NCBI RefSeq assembly: GCF_023502395.1
Contig: NZ_JAMFMB010000014.1
Location: forward strand, 1 to 64,000
Origin: Ruegeria spongiae
Lineage (GTDB): Bacteria > Pseudomonadota > Alphaproteobacteria > Rhodobacterales > Rhodobacteraceae
Direction of reading: 5' to 3'
Length of the DNA stretch: 64,000 nt
Positions 9,039 through 18,439 of the stretch are shown here, piece after piece. The stretch's first letter is position 1. Each line of letters opens with the position of its first letter. Position numbers and translations under genes: made by a program. The notes beneath the pieces were generated by a model. The model was not told the origin of the DNA. It was given only the letters and a program-made list of their open reading frames with translations, and made no database searches.

Positions 9039-10309
9039 GCAAGCCTGAAGGTCTGGCCGCCTATATCGCGGTGACGGCGGCCTATTGGGCTTTCATGCTG
9101 ACCGATGGCGCGCTGCGGATGCTGGTGCTGCTGCATTTCAACACGCTGGGGTTCTCGCCCGTTCAGCTGGCCTATCTGTTCGTGCTTTACGAGGTCGCAG
9201 GCGTGGTCACCAACCTGTCGGCTGGCTGGATCGCCGCGCGGTTCGGGCTGACCAGCACGCTCTATGCCGGTCTGGCGCTGCAGGTTCTGGCGCTGCTGGC
9301 GCTGTCGATGCTGGACCCGGGTTGGACCGTCGCCGCCTCGGTGGTGTTTGTGATGCTGGTGCAGGGGCTGTCGGGGGTCGCCAAGGACCTCGCCAAGATG
9401 AGTTCGAAAAGCGCGGTGAAACTGCTTGCCCCAACCGAGGGCGCAGGCCTGTTCCGCTGGGTGGCCCTGCTGACCGGATCAAAAAACGCGGTCAAGGGTC
9501 TGGGCTTCCTGCTTGGGGCGGCAGCCCTTGGCGTGATCGGCTTTGTCCCCTCCGTGCTGGGCATGGCCGCAATCCTGGCGGCGATCCTTGTGGTGCTGCT
9601 GTTCCGGATGCCCTCGGGCCTGCCCACCGGCAGGAAAGGCACCAAGTTCAAAGAGGTCTTTTCGAAGAACCGCAACGTGAACTGGCTGAGCCTTGCGCGC
9701 GTTTTCCTGTTCGGGGCGCGCGATGTCTGGTTTGTCGTGGGCATCCCGATCTATTTCTACGCGGTCCTGTCGGACGGCACCCCCGAGGGCAACCGCGCGG
9801 CGTTTTTCATGGTCGGCACCTTCATGGCGCTCTGGATCATCCTCTATGGCGCGGTACAGGCCAGCGCGCCAAAGCTCCTGCGCGCGCGGGACCGCAGCGA
9901 GGCGCAGATCGTGGCCGGGGCCCGGTTCTGGGTGGGACTGCTGTTCTTCGTGCCGCTGGTGCTGGCCGGTCTCGTCTGGCTCGCCCCGACGCCCGCGCTC
10001 TGGCTGACGGTCTGCATCATCCTCGGCCTGCTGGTCTTCGGCGCGCTTTTCGCGCTGAACTCATCGCTGCATTCCTACCTGATCCTTGCCTTCACCAGTT
10101 CCGAGCGCGTGACGATGGATGTGGGGTTCTACTACATGGCCAACGCCGCCGGCCGACTGCTGGGCACGATCCTGTCCGGGCTAAGCTACCAGTTCGGCGG
10201 ATTGCCCCTGTGCCTGGGCATCGCCGCGCTGATGATCGCGCTGAGCTGGCTGAGCATCGGCAAGCTGAGGGTGCAGGACACATCCGCGCGGTTGGCGTCC
10301 AACCAGTGA
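9035..10309 (+). CDS. arsJ: ArsJ, organoarsenical (1-arseno-3-phosphoglycerate) efflux MFS protein
   Basis: A 424-residue multi-helix MFS protein. The start is the ATG at 9035 overlapping the GAPDH stop; an upstream in-frame ATG at 8981 lies inside GAPDH and is rejected. The segment [20 protein letters not shown] and the surrounding helices resemble ArsJ. With the coupled GAPDH it completes the pathway that converts arsenate to an unstable arseno-ester and expels it. Together with the ArsC domain upstream, the operon encodes both arsenate reduction and arsenate-ester export. Confidence 0.9.
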   Translation: MSKPEGLAAYIAVTAAYWAFMLTDGALRMLVLLHFNTLGFSPVQLAYLFVLYEVAGVVTNLSAGWIAARFGLTSTLYAGLALQVLALLALSMLDPGWTVAASVVFVMLVQGLSGVAKDLAKMSSKSAVKLLAPTEGAGLFRWVALLTGSKNAVKGLGFLLGAAALGVIGFVPSVLGMAAILAAILVVLLFRMPSGLPTGRKGTKFKEVFSKNRNVNWLSLARVFLFGARDVWFVVGIPIYFYAVLSDGTPEGNRAAFFMVGTFMALWIILYGAVQASAPKLLRARDRSEAQIVAGARFWVGLLFFVPLVLAGLVWLAPTPALWLTVCIILGLLVFGALFALNSSLHSYLILAFTSSERVTMDVGFYYMANAAGRLLGTILSGLSYQFGGLPLCLGIAALMIALSWLSIGKLRVQDTSARLASNQ

Positions 10310-10376
10310 CCCCCGGCGACGGGGATCAATTCACGCGGCAATTCGCGGTGGTCCAGCTTCGATTGGCAATGAATTG

Positions 10377-10466
10377 TGGCGGAGAGACAGGGATTCGAAC
10401 CCTGGAGACGGTTTCCCGCCTACACACTTTCCAGGCGTGCGCCTTCGACCACTCGGCCACCTCTCC
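10377..10466 (-). tRNA. tRNA-Ser (anticodon GGA)
   Basis: Read on the minus strand, the 90-nt gene begins GGAGAGGTGGCCGAGTGG. It has the long class II variable arm expected for serine, the anticodon loop CTGGAAA (GGA at the centre) flanked by the stem CACGC/GTGTG, the T-arm GGGTTCGAATCCC, and an encoded CCA end at 10377-10379. It lies between the convergent arsJ and alaX-type genes. Confidence 0.97.
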
Positions 10467-10521
10467 GTGCCGCGCTGTTTGGCCGATCACGCAGGGATTT
10501 GCAAGAGGGGAATTCGCCCTC

Positions 10522-11253
10522 TCAGCCGTCCAGATGCAGATAGACACGGCGGTTCTGTTTGCCCTTTTTCTCGACCTTGCCGAGGCGGATTTTGCCGATC
10601 TCGCCGGTGCGCGCAACATGGGTTCCGCCGCAGGGTTGCAGATCGACCTGATCCGCGCCCTGCCCGATCCGGACCAGCCTGATCCGGCCCGCGCCGCGCG
10701 GAGGTTGCACTGACATGATCTTGACCAAACCGGGGTTGGCATCAAGTTCCACCTCGGTGATCCAGTCCTCGCTGACCAGCAGGTCGCGGTCGATCAGCGC
10801 CTGCAGCCGGACCTGCAGCGCCTCCTTGTCCTGTGGTGCCTCGGGCATGTTGAAATCCAGTCGCCCCTTGATGGCACCGACCGAACCGCCCGTCACCTCA
10901 AGCGGGATCACCACCGACAGCAGATGCAGCGCGGTGTGCACCCGCATATGGCCATAGCGGCGCGTCCAGTCGATCTCTTGCGTGACCTGCGCACCCACCG
11001 GCGGCAGGGCGCTGCCCGCTTCCGGCACCAGCGCGATGGCACCGCCTTCGGCCTTCACGGCGGTCGAGATGGCAATACGCCCGCCGTCCCAGCCCAGACC
11101 CCCGCCATCGCCCGGCTGTCCGCCGCCGGTGGCGTAGAACAGCGACCGATCGAGCAGGATGCCACCCTGCGCGGTGTGGCCGATCACCTCTGCGGGTGCC
11201 TCGCGCAGATAGGCGTCGGTGCGGAAAAGCGGCTCAGTAGTCACCGTCGCCAT
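10522..11253 (-). CDS. alanyl-tRNA editing protein (AlaX family)
   Basis: A 243-residue trans-editing protein. It has the second half of the AlaRS editing fold with the zinc ligands HTALH (residues about 105-109) and CGGTH near residue 208. It hydrolyses Ser- or Gly-tRNA(Ala). The N-terminal part (FRTDAYLREAPAEV) carries the AlaX-M-like extra domain. Its start overlaps the end of the MscS gene by 20 bp, so the two are probably cotranscribed. Confidence 0.92.
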   Translation of the reverse strand: MATVTTEPLFRTDAYLREAPAEVIGHTAQGGILLDRSLFYATGGGQPGDGGGLGWDGGRIAISTAVKAEGGAIALVPEAGSALPPVGAQVTQEIDWTRRYGHMRVHTALHLLSVVIPLEVTGGSVGAIKGRLDFNMPEAPQDKEALQVRLQALIDRDLLVSEDWITEVELDANPGLVKIMSVQPPRGAGRIRLVRIGQGADQVDLQPCGGTHVARTGEIGKIRLGKVEKKGKQNRRVYLHLDG

Positions 11254-13660
11254 CCCCGTCCATGTCGGCTTCGGTCAAATCCATCGGTTTGGCCGAGACG
11301 GGTTGCGGAACGGTCGGCGCAGACTGAGACGCGCTGCCCTTTTGCTGCGACAGCGCCTCGGGATTGCGCAGCCAGAGGTCGCGCTGGGCAAACGGAATCT
11401 CGATGCTTTCCTCGATAAAGCGGCGGTTGATCTCGTGGTTCATGTCGGATTTCACCGACAGGACCCAGTTCACGTCCCGCAGGATCGCCCGGATCTCGAA
11501 ATCCAGCGAATCCGCGCCAAAGCCCTGGAACACGATGCTGGGCGCGGGATTGGCCAGAACCATCGGATGGGCATTGGCGATCTCGTCCAGAATGGTCTCG
11601 ACCTTGCGGGTATCGGTGCCATAGGCCACGCCCACCGGCACGATGACCCGGCCCACCGTATTACCGCGCGTGTAGTTGGTGACCGACTGGCTGATCAGGT
11701 CCGAATTCGGCACGATCACATCGGTGCGGTCAAAGGTCTCGATCCGGGTCGAGCGAACCGAGATGTCGCGCACGTAACCCATCTGTCCGTTCACATCGAT
11801 CCAGTCGCCCTTGCTGATCGGGCGTTCGATCAGCAGAATGATGCCCGAGACGAAATTCGACACGATGGTCTGCAGACCAAAGCCGATCCCGACCGACAGG
11901 GCGCCGGCAACGATGGCAAGCGACGACAGGTTGATCCCGGCGCTGGTCACCGCCACCACCGCTGCCAGCGCGATACCGACATAACCGGTGCCCGCAACAA
12001 TGGCGTTCTGGCCACCCGCATCCAGCTTGGTCTTGGGCAGCAGCGACGTGCGCAAGCCTCCCTGCAGCAGCCGCGTGACCATGTAGCCGATCGCGAAAAC
12101 GGCGGCAAAGGTAACGAAGCTGCCCGGCGAGATCTGAACCCCGCCCAGCGTCACACCCTGCCGCGCCCGGCTCAGGGCCTCCAGCAGATCGGTGCTGCGC
12201 GCGCCCCAGATCAGCGCGAGGATCGGCAGCGATCCGATCGCCAGAACAAAACCCGCGATCACCGAGAACAGCGATTCCCGGCCCGCATCGCCGGTACCGG
12301 CAAGCCAGCCATAGAGATTGCCCAGAAACCGCTGCACGATCAGGATGATCGAGATCAGCGCCAGCGTCTTGATCGCCGGGAAGATGACCCCTTCGGCGGC
12401 GTGCATATATCCCAGCGCCGCAGCCACCACCGACAGCAGGCCAAGCACGATCAGCAACCGCCGCACCTGAAGGAAGAATCGCGACAACCCCGAGTGCTGC
12501 ACGACCTCGTCGGATTCGGTTGCCACGCCCATGTCGCGCATCGGGCCGAGCCGCTGCAGCCGCAGCAGCACCAGCGCGGACAGAAAGATCACCGGAAAGC
12601 CGACAACCGCGCGCGTCGCATCGGACACATTCTCGATCTGATTGAAAGCCGCCAGCAGGTCGTTCAGGATCAGCATGACCGCCAGCAGATCGATCACCAC
12701 CCGCAGCTCGGCCATGCGCACCCGGCTCAAGAGCGGCCGCTGGTCCTCATCGCGCAGCACCAGAAGCTGCCGCCCGATCCAGTCGAACACAAAAAAGATT
12801 GCCGCCCAGTTGGGAACCTGATCCAGCAGGAACTGCCCCCGCAACCCCACGACATTGGTGGTCGAAACCGCCGAGGCCAGCAGAACCACGCCCAGCCAGG
12901 GCAGAAAGATCCGCGACAGCGACACCACAAAGGCCCAGACCCGCCGACCGCCGCCCTTGAGCGTGCGCAGATAGGCGCCCATCCGTTCAGACCAGACGCG
13001 CCCGCGGGCAATCAGCAAAAGCCCGAATGCGGTCAGAAAGATGATCGCGGGGTAATGATCGCGAAACTGGACATGTACCACATCGGTCTTGAGATTGGCC
13101 GCAATCTCGTTCCAGAGCCCGCCCAGGGCCTGTTTCACATCCGCGCCCGCCGCCGGCCAGAGATCGGGGTTGAGCGGGGACGGCCCGCGCGATGTAAACT
13201 CTCTGGTCTGTCGCAGGCGGATGATCCGGTCGATTTCGTTGATCAGGCCGTTGGCCCGGTTATAGGCCTCTTCCGAGATGATCCGGGGCACCCGCAACGC
13301 ATCAAGCTGCGTTTGCAGATGGTCGCGCAGCGTGGCGATATCCTCGGGCTCCTCGCTGCCGTCATCGGGCTTTGCTCCTAGCGCATCCAGCTGGCTTTTC
13401 AGCGTCTTGATACGTTCAGAGTTGCCACTGCGGACCGTGTCGAACCGGGTCCGGTAGGTATCCACCTGGGAGCGCAGCTTTTCAAGCGCGGCATCCGAGG
13501 CCCGGCCCGCCTTGACGGCATCCTCAGCCCGGTCGGCGGTCTTGAGCCAGTCCTGGTAATAGTCTTTCTGCTGCTCGGAAAGCTGGGCCGAGGCCGTTCC
13601 GGCCACCGCCAGCAGGAACACCGCAAGCCCCGCCGCCAGGAGCCACCGCAGGGCTGCCAT
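11234..13660 (-). CDS. MscS-family mechanosensitive channel with DUF3772 N-terminus
   Basis: An 808-residue membrane protein. A signal peptide ends near ASA (about residue 25). A periplasmic DUF3772 region of about 150 residues with coiled-coil character follows, then about ten transmembrane helices. The MscS pore helix and beta domain (ALSVGIGFGLQTIVSNFVSG, then the GDWIDVNG segment) come near residues 580-640. The C-terminus is cytoplasmic and disordered. It resembles the large MscK/YbiO-type channels that relieve hypo-osmotic stress. It sits directly downstream of the cysteine synthase gene. Confidence 0.92.
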   Translation of the reverse strand: MAALRWLLAAGLAVFLLAVAGTASAQLSEQQKDYYQDWLKTADRAEDAVKAGRASDAALEKLRSQVDTYRTRFDTVRSGNSERIKTLKSQLDALGAKPDDGSEEPEDIATLRDHLQTQLDALRVPRIISEEAYNRANGLINEIDRIIRLRQTREFTSRGPSPLNPDLWPAAGADVKQALGGLWNEIAANLKTDVVHVQFRDHYPAIIFLTAFGLLLIARGRVWSERMGAYLRTLKGGGRRVWAFVVSLSRIFLPWLGVVLLASAVSTTNVVGLRGQFLLDQVPNWAAIFFVFDWIGRQLLVLRDEDQRPLLSRVRMAELRVVIDLLAVMLILNDLLAAFNQIENVSDATRAVVGFPVIFLSALVLLRLQRLGPMRDMGVATESDEVVQHSGLSRFFLQVRRLLIVLGLLSVVAAALGYMHAAEGVIFPAIKTLALISIILIVQRFLGNLYGWLAGTGDAGRESLFSVIAGFVLAIGSLPILALIWGARSTDLLEALSRARQGVTLGGVQISPGSFVTFAAVFAIGYMVTRLLQGGLRTSLLPKTKLDAGGQNAIVAGTGYVGIALAAVVAVTSAGINLSSLAIVAGALSVGIGFGLQTIVSNFVSGIILLIERPISKGDWIDVNGQMGYVRDISVRSTRIETFDRTDVIVPNSDLISQSVTNYTRGNTVGRVIVPVGVAYGTDTRKVETILDEIANAHPMVLANPAPSIVFQGFGADSLDFEIRAILRDVNWVLSVKSDMNHEINRRFIEESIEIPFAQRDLWLRNPEALSQQKGSASQSAPTVPQPVSAKPMDLTEADMDGDGDGDY

Positions 13661-13661
13661 G

Positions 13662-14696
13662 TCAGACGTCCTCGAACACGCCCGGGATCGAGCGCGGTGC
13701 CTCAGTCATCCAGCCCGGCACCGGCAGGCCTTTTTCGCGCAGGAAATCGGGGTTGAACAGTTTCGACTGGTAGCGTGTGCCATAGTCGCACAGAACCGTG
13801 ACGATGGTATGCCCAGGCCCCATCTCGCGTGCCATGCGCACCGCGCCCGCGACATTGATGCCGGTCGAACCGCCCAGGCAGAGCCCTTCGTGTTCGAGAA
13901 GATCGAAAACCAGCGGCAGAGCTTCGGCATCGGGGATATTGTAGGACATATCCGGCGTGAACCCCTGCAGGTTCGCGGTTTCACGCCCCTGCCCGATGCC
14001 TTCGGTGATCGAACTGCCCTCGGCCGCGAATTCGCCGGTGGTGTAGAAATTGTGGATCGCCGAGCCCTCGGGGTCGGCCAACGCGATTTTCACGCCCTTG
14101 GGCTGCAGCGCGAGGCCCACACCCGCCAGAGTGCCGCCCGAGCCGACCGAACAAACGAACCCGTCCACCTTGCCGCCGGTCTGCTCCCAGATCTCGGGGC
14201 CGGTGGTTTCCAGATGCGCCTGCCGGTTGGCCACATTGTCGAACTGGTTTGCCCAGATCGCACCATTGGGTTCGGTCCGGGCCAGTTCGGCGGCCAGACG
14301 TTCGGAATAACGCACATAGTTGTTGGGGTTCTTGTAGGGGGCCGCCGGCACCTGAACCAGTTCCGCCCCGGCCAGCCGCAGCATGTCCTTCTTTTCCTCG
14401 GACTGGGTTTCCGGGATCACGATCACCGTCTTGAAGCCCATTGAGGCCCCCACCAGCGCCAGACCGATGCCGGTATTGCCAGCGGTCCCTTCGACAATGG
14501 TGCCACCGGGTTTCAGATCGCCGCGCGCGATGGCGTCGCGGATGATATAAAGCGCGGCGCGGTCCTTGACCGACTGGCCGGGGTTCAGGAACTCGGCCTT
14601 GCCGAGAATCTCACATCCGGTTTCCTCGCTGACACGGCGCAGCCGGATCAGGGGAGTATGTCCTACAGCATCAGCCAGATCGCGTGCGGTGCGCAT
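13662..14696 (-). CDS. cysK: cysteine synthase A
   Basis: A 344-residue PLP-dependent O-acetylserine sulfhydrylase. The PLP lysine is K44 in GQSVKDRAAL, the phosphate-binding loop is EGTAGNTGIG, and a later serine/glycine loop is GSGGTLAG. It is longer than E. coli CysK, with a C-terminal extension (MTEAPRSIPGVFEDV) seen in other alphaproteobacterial copies. The neighbouring trgAB genes recall the Rhodobacter sphaeroides tellurite-resistance locus, where cysK was also implicated. The next gene downstream starts 1 bp after its stop. Confidence 0.92.
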   Translation of the reverse strand: MRTARDLADAVGHTPLIRLRRVSEETGCEILGKAEFLNPGQSVKDRAALYIIRDAIARGDLKPGGTIVEGTAGNTGIGLALVGASMGFKTVIVIPETQSEEKKDMLRLAGAELVQVPAAPYKNPNNYVRYSERLAAELARTEPNGAIWANQFDNVANRQAHLETTGPEIWEQTGGKVDGFVCSVGSGGTLAGVGLALQPKGVKIALADPEGSAIHNFYTTGEFAAEGSSITEGIGQGRETANLQGFTPDMSYNIPDAEALPLVFDLLEHEGLCLGGSTGINVAGAVRMAREMGPGHTIVTVLCDYGTRYQSKLFNPDFLREKGLPVPGWMTEAPRSIPGVFEDV

Positions 14697-14975
14697 GGTG
14701 CCCTCAATTCTTCGGTTTCACCCACGTGGTGTACCCTCGCCCCCCGCCGACCTCAAGCGGTGTTGCGCAGGAGGGGACTTGGAAGGGTAAATGATCACAC
14801 AGGGCTGTTCAGACCCGCAAACTGGAATCAACCGAATCTGATGACAGTGACGCTCAGAGCCCGGTTAGGAGTTCAATGACACCGATACACTGACACCGTA
14901 TTGAGAGCCAACGGAAGGTCTGGCGTGCAGACTTTTTTGCCAGTTCCGTCAGTCAATCAGAGGTCCGTTTCATCG

Positions 14976-15395
14976 TCAGAGCGCCTTTTGCATGTCCACC
15001 CTGTAGTGCCCTTTTGGAAAGTCGAAACGAGCGAATTCCTTGTAGCCATACGCTTCATAGAAGGCTTCTGCTTGCCAGGAGTAGGTATAGAGCATCGCCT
15101 TGGTCGCGCCGCGCCGCTTAGCTTCTTGTTCGATCGCTCGAAATAGGTCCGAACCGACACCCTGACCACGAAGTAAGTCATCGACCCATAGGCCTCGAAC
15201 TTCCAAGGCGCCGAGGTATACGTGCCCTCGTCCGCCAGCTATGATCCGTTCGCCATCGCGCAAGATCAGGCTGAAGGTCTGCACGCGCCACCCGCTTCCG
15301 TCTTGGTTGTATTGCCCGAACCGAGCCGAATAGTCCGCATAAGCATCTTCGTCAGGTTCAATGCATTCGAATTCTCTGAGGTTGCCTTCCGTCAT
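14976..15395 (-). CDS. GNAT-family N-acetyltransferase
   Basis: About 139 residues from the ATG at 15395. An in-frame start at 15440 would add 15 residues without family similarity. The acetyl-CoA loop is LLRGQGVGSDLF. The C-terminal AEAFYEAYGYKEFARFDFPKGH matches the usual final GNAT strand with F/G-Y-E. The substrate is unknown. GC content is lower than in its neighbours, suggesting later acquisition, and no operon partner is adjacent. Confidence 0.85.
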   Translation of the reverse strand: MTEGNLREFECIEPDEDAYADYSARFGQYNQDGSGWRVQTFSLILRDGERIIAGGRGHVYLGALEVRGLWVDDLLRGQGVGSDLFRAIEQEAKRRGATKAMLYTYSWQAEAFYEAYGYKEFARFDFPKGHYRVDMQKAL

Positions 15396-15560
15396 AACAT
15401 TGACTTCAATGCGATTTATTTTGGCAGACTTTAGCCGCATCAGGTGACGCTGTCACTTTGGGCTCTGAGTGGACCTTGACGACTTTAACGAATTTATCCC
15501 TGGTCAGCTTTTGAGAAACAGGTTCGGACCACAGATGCACGTCATTTACCATCACCAAAA

Positions 15561-16721
15561 TCAGACCACCCCGGCGCGCAGCCGGGCGCGGTGGCGGGCC
15601 AGCCAGTGGGCGATCGACAGCAGCGGCAGATCCTTGATCTCATGGGCATCCACCTGGGCCATCAGCGCGTCGAAGGGTAGGATCGCGCTGCGGATGTCCT
15701 CGCCCTCGCTGTCCAGCCCGCCATTTTCGGTGGTCTCGGTCAGTTCCGCGATCCCCACATAGAGATGCAGGAACTCGGTCGAGGACCCGCTCGAGGAATA
15801 GGCCCGCCCGGCACATTCCAGCGATTGCAGGGGAACATGCGCCTCTTCCATCGCCTCGCGATGGGCGGTCTGTTCGGGGCTTTCGCCGGGATCGACCATG
15901 CCTGCCACCGGCTCCCACATCCAGGGCGCCGGGTCACCACCCATGTAGACCGGCGCGCGGAATTGTTCGATCAACAACACGCAATCGCGCTGCGGATCAT
16001 AAGGCAGCACAACCGCCGCCTGCCCATGCATCAGGGCCCCACGGTTCAGCACCGGTGTCAACTCACCATCATTGCGGCGGTGCTGAATCTGCATCTCGTC
16101 CAGAGCAAAGTAATCCTGATAGGCGCGGGTATGGGACTGCACGATCACATCGCGGGATTGCAGGACCGCGCGCGCCTCGGCAGCGATCCGGGCCGCTGCG
16201 CGCATCCGGATCGCGGGAAAGCTGCGCGCCATGTCGGCGGCGCTGCGGCGACCGTAAAACGCCATCACCTCCTGCGCGGCATATTCCGACAACCTGCCCC
16301 AGTCCGAGACCCAGTCCGCCAGCGACCAGAGCGCGCCGGGCTGCCAACGATCGGGATCGGGAAAGAACAGTTCTGCCTGGGCACTGGTGCCGTCCTCGCA
16401 CGCGATCTGCTTGACCGCCAGCGCATAATCGAACCCACCCTCGTAGAACTCGATCCGGGCGAGATCATCCGCCGACAGCCCCCGTACCAGCAGGCCGGGC
16501 GCGTATTGGCCGGGGGTCGCGAGGATCATCGGAAAGGGCTGGCCCTCTACTGCAAAAACGGCATGGTCCGGCAATCGGGCCGGAACCAAATCGATCTCGC
16601 CCGCCGGACGGTCCAGCACGATTTCCAACAGCGCGTGATGCCGCAGCGAGCCATAAAAGAACAGGTTTTTCAAAACAATGTGACCGTCGGGTGAAAGGTT
16701 ATCGCCATCTGCGCCATGCAA
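15561..16721 (-). CDS. trgB: TrgB-like gamma-glutamylcyclotransferase/Nudix fusion protein
   Basis: A 386-residue fusion. Residues 15-170 are an AIG2/GGCT-like domain (FFYGSLRHH), and residues 190-386 are a Nudix hydrolase resembling ADP-ribose pyrophosphatases. The Nudix box reads GMVDPGESPEQTAHREAMEE followed by AHV, so the usual Gly after the EE pair is His while the metal-binding glutamates are kept. In R. sphaeroides, trgB with trgA contributes to high-level tellurite resistance. Its start overlaps trgA by 23 bp. Confidence 0.87.
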   Translation of the reverse strand: MHGADGDNLSPDGHIVLKNLFFYGSLRHHALLEIVLDRPAGEIDLVPARLPDHAVFAVEGQPFPMILATPGQYAPGLLVRGLSADDLARIEFYEGGFDYALAVKQIACEDGTSAQAELFFPDPDRWQPGALWSLADWVSDWGRLSEYAAQEVMAFYGRRSAADMARSFPAIRMRAAARIAAEARAVLQSRDVIVQSHTRAYQDYFALDEMQIQHRRNDGELTPVLNRGALMHGQAAVVLPYDPQRDCVLLIEQFRAPVYMGGDPAPWMWEPVAGMVDPGESPEQTAHREAMEEAHVPLQSLECAGRAYSSSGSSTEFLHLYVGIAELTETTENGGLDSEGEDIRSAILPFDALMAQVDAHEIKDLPLLSIAHWLARHRARLRAGVV

Positions 16722-17139
16722 ACTCGGTGGCCAGACCGGCGAGGATGCCGCCGATCAGCAGGGTCCAGATAATACCGGGAACCGCGATCGTATAGCCATA
16801 ATCGATACCGATTCGAAAAATCGCCCCAATGGCCTCGAACGGGCCGTCATAGCGATTGCGCATCGCCTGGCGAAACATCTCGTAACAACCCTGAACGAAC
16901 AGGCCCCAGAACAACAGCACCACCACCCCGGTGATGCCGTTATTGATCGCGTTGGTGATCCCCCTGCCGGCGCGCTTGCCCATCACGATCCACCCGACAA
17001 GCAGGCCGAGACCGATATTGACATAGGTGAAATAGCCGAAGTCCAGCCCCTCGGGCATCAGCGGAATGATCTGCCCGGACACGATGAAGGCGATCAACGC
17101 CATGCATGTGGCGGCGACGAGACGGGCGGCGTCGGGCAT
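16699..17139 (-). CDS. trgA: TrgA family membrane protein
   Basis: A 146-residue inner-membrane protein with four hydrophobic helices (about residues 5-25, 40-58, 68-88 and 110-135) and no recognised catalytic motif. Together with the overlapping trgB it matches the trgAB tellurite-resistance pair described in R. sphaeroides. Its mechanism is unknown. The cyclopropane synthase gene ends 17 bp upstream, so cfa-trgA-trgB probably form one transcript. Confidence 0.85.
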   Translation of the reverse strand: MPDAARLVAATCMALIAFIVSGQIIPLMPEGLDFGYFTYVNIGLGLLVGWIVMGKRAGRGITNAINNGITGVVVLLFWGLFVQGCYEMFRQAMRNRYDGPFEAIGAIFRIGIDYGYTIAVPGIIWTLLIGGILAGLATEFAWRRWR

Positions 17140-17156
17140 GGTGTTCTGGGTCCTGC

Positions 17157-18365
17157 TCAGCTTGGTCTTGCTAGCGTAATCTGTGTCACATCGCAGGTGC
17201 CGGTGTCAAAGGCCGCCCCGCAGGAGGTCAGGTAATAGTTCCACATCCGGCGGAACCGTTCGTCAAAGCCCATGGCGGCGATCTGTTCCCATTTCTCGTT
17301 GAAGGTCTCGTGCCAGCGCCGCAGGGTCAGATCATAGCTTTTGCCGAATTCTTTCGAACGCACGAATGTCAACCCGGCCAGATCCACCTGTTGACGCAGG
17401 ATTTTCGGGGCTGGCAGCATGCCACCGGGAAAGATGTATTTCTGAATGAAATCAACACCGTTTCGATAAATCTCCCAGCGTTTGTCGGCCACGGTGATGA
17501 TCTGGAGCGTCGCCTGCGCACCTGGCTTGAGCCGGTCACGCACCGTCTCGAAATAGACCGGCCAGTATTTCTCGCCCACCGCTTCGAACATCTCGATCGA
17601 GGCGATGCCATCATAGCTGCCACGCTCGTCCCGGTAATCCTGCAGCTTGAATTTTACATGACCTGACAGGCCAGCCTTTTCAATACGATGCGAGGCAAAG
17701 TTCAACTGCTCCTGACTGAGAGTCAGGCCCGTGACCTGCAAGCCACGCTCTTTTGCGGCATATTCGGCAAACCCGCCCCAGCCACAGCCGATCTCAAGGA
17801 TATGATCGCCGGGTTTGGCACCCATTTCGTCGATCAGGCTGGCATATTTCGCGATCTGCGCCTTTTCCAGACTTTCCTGCCCGGTCTCGAATATCGCGCT
17901 GGAATAGGTCATCGTGTCATCCAGCCAGGCCGCGTAGAAGTCGTTGCCCAGATCATAGTGGTACGAGATGTTCTTCTTGGCCTGTTCGCGATGGTTGCGA
18001 TGCAGCCAGAAGCGAAGCCGTTCATAGGCACGGGCCAGAATCTGCCCGGTAAACCCGTCATAGACCGCCTCGTTGTCCAGATGGACCAGGTCCATGAAGG
18101 CGCGCAGGTCGGGTGTGCTCCAATCCCCTTCCAGATAGCCATCGGAAAAACCCAGATCACCCTCGCGGACAAGCCGGGCAAAGATATCGGGGTCATGTAC
18201 GTCGATCTGCGCCACCGGACCGGGCCGCTTGCCCTCGGATCGGAAGACCCGCCCGTCGGGCAAAACGATATCAAGGCGCCCGGCATTCATCTGCTCGAGC
18301 ATCTTTAAGACATGCGTAAAATATCTGGGCAGGTTCTTTTGCCCGTGGGTCGAGGTCAGGATCAT
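17157..18365 (-). CDS. cfa: cyclopropane-fatty-acyl-phospholipid synthase
   Basis: A 402-residue SAM-dependent enzyme. The N-terminal lipid-binding part is about residues 1-130. The Rossmann motif LEIGCGWGGFAEYAAKE follows near residue 190, with FDTGTC near the end. It methylenates cis double bonds of membrane phospholipid acyl chains, a stress adaptation. It stands at the head of the trgA-trgB run and directly downstream of the photolyase gene. Confidence 0.93.
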   Translation of the reverse strand: MILTSTHGQKNLPRYFTHVLKMLEQMNAGRLDIVLPDGRVFRSEGKRPGPVAQIDVHDPDIFARLVREGDLGFSDGYLEGDWSTPDLRAFMDLVHLDNEAVYDGFTGQILARAYERLRFWLHRNHREQAKKNISYHYDLGNDFYAAWLDDTMTYSSAIFETGQESLEKAQIAKYASLIDEMGAKPGDHILEIGCGWGGFAEYAAKERGLQVTGLTLSQEQLNFASHRIEKAGLSGHVKFKLQDYRDERGSYDGIASIEMFEAVGEKYWPVYFETVRDRLKPGAQATLQIITVADKRWEIYRNGVDFIQKYIFPGGMLPAPKILRQQVDLAGLTFVRSKEFGKSYDLTLRRWHETFNEKWEQIAAMGFDERFRRMWNYYLTSCGAAFDTGTCDVTQITLARPS

Positions 18366-18439
18366 CCGCTCTCCTTATCGCGGTGCGTTACAAGGCTAAA
18401 TCGAGTTCCTTTTTCAGGCAAGCATTTGTTTTAACACGA

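Noticed and set aside
11219-13381. 720-codon plus-strand open frame opposite the MscS gene
   Set aside because: It has low-complexity Arg/Gln/His composition with no motif, whereas the minus-strand frame encodes a clear MscS channel. High GC keeps the antisense frame open.
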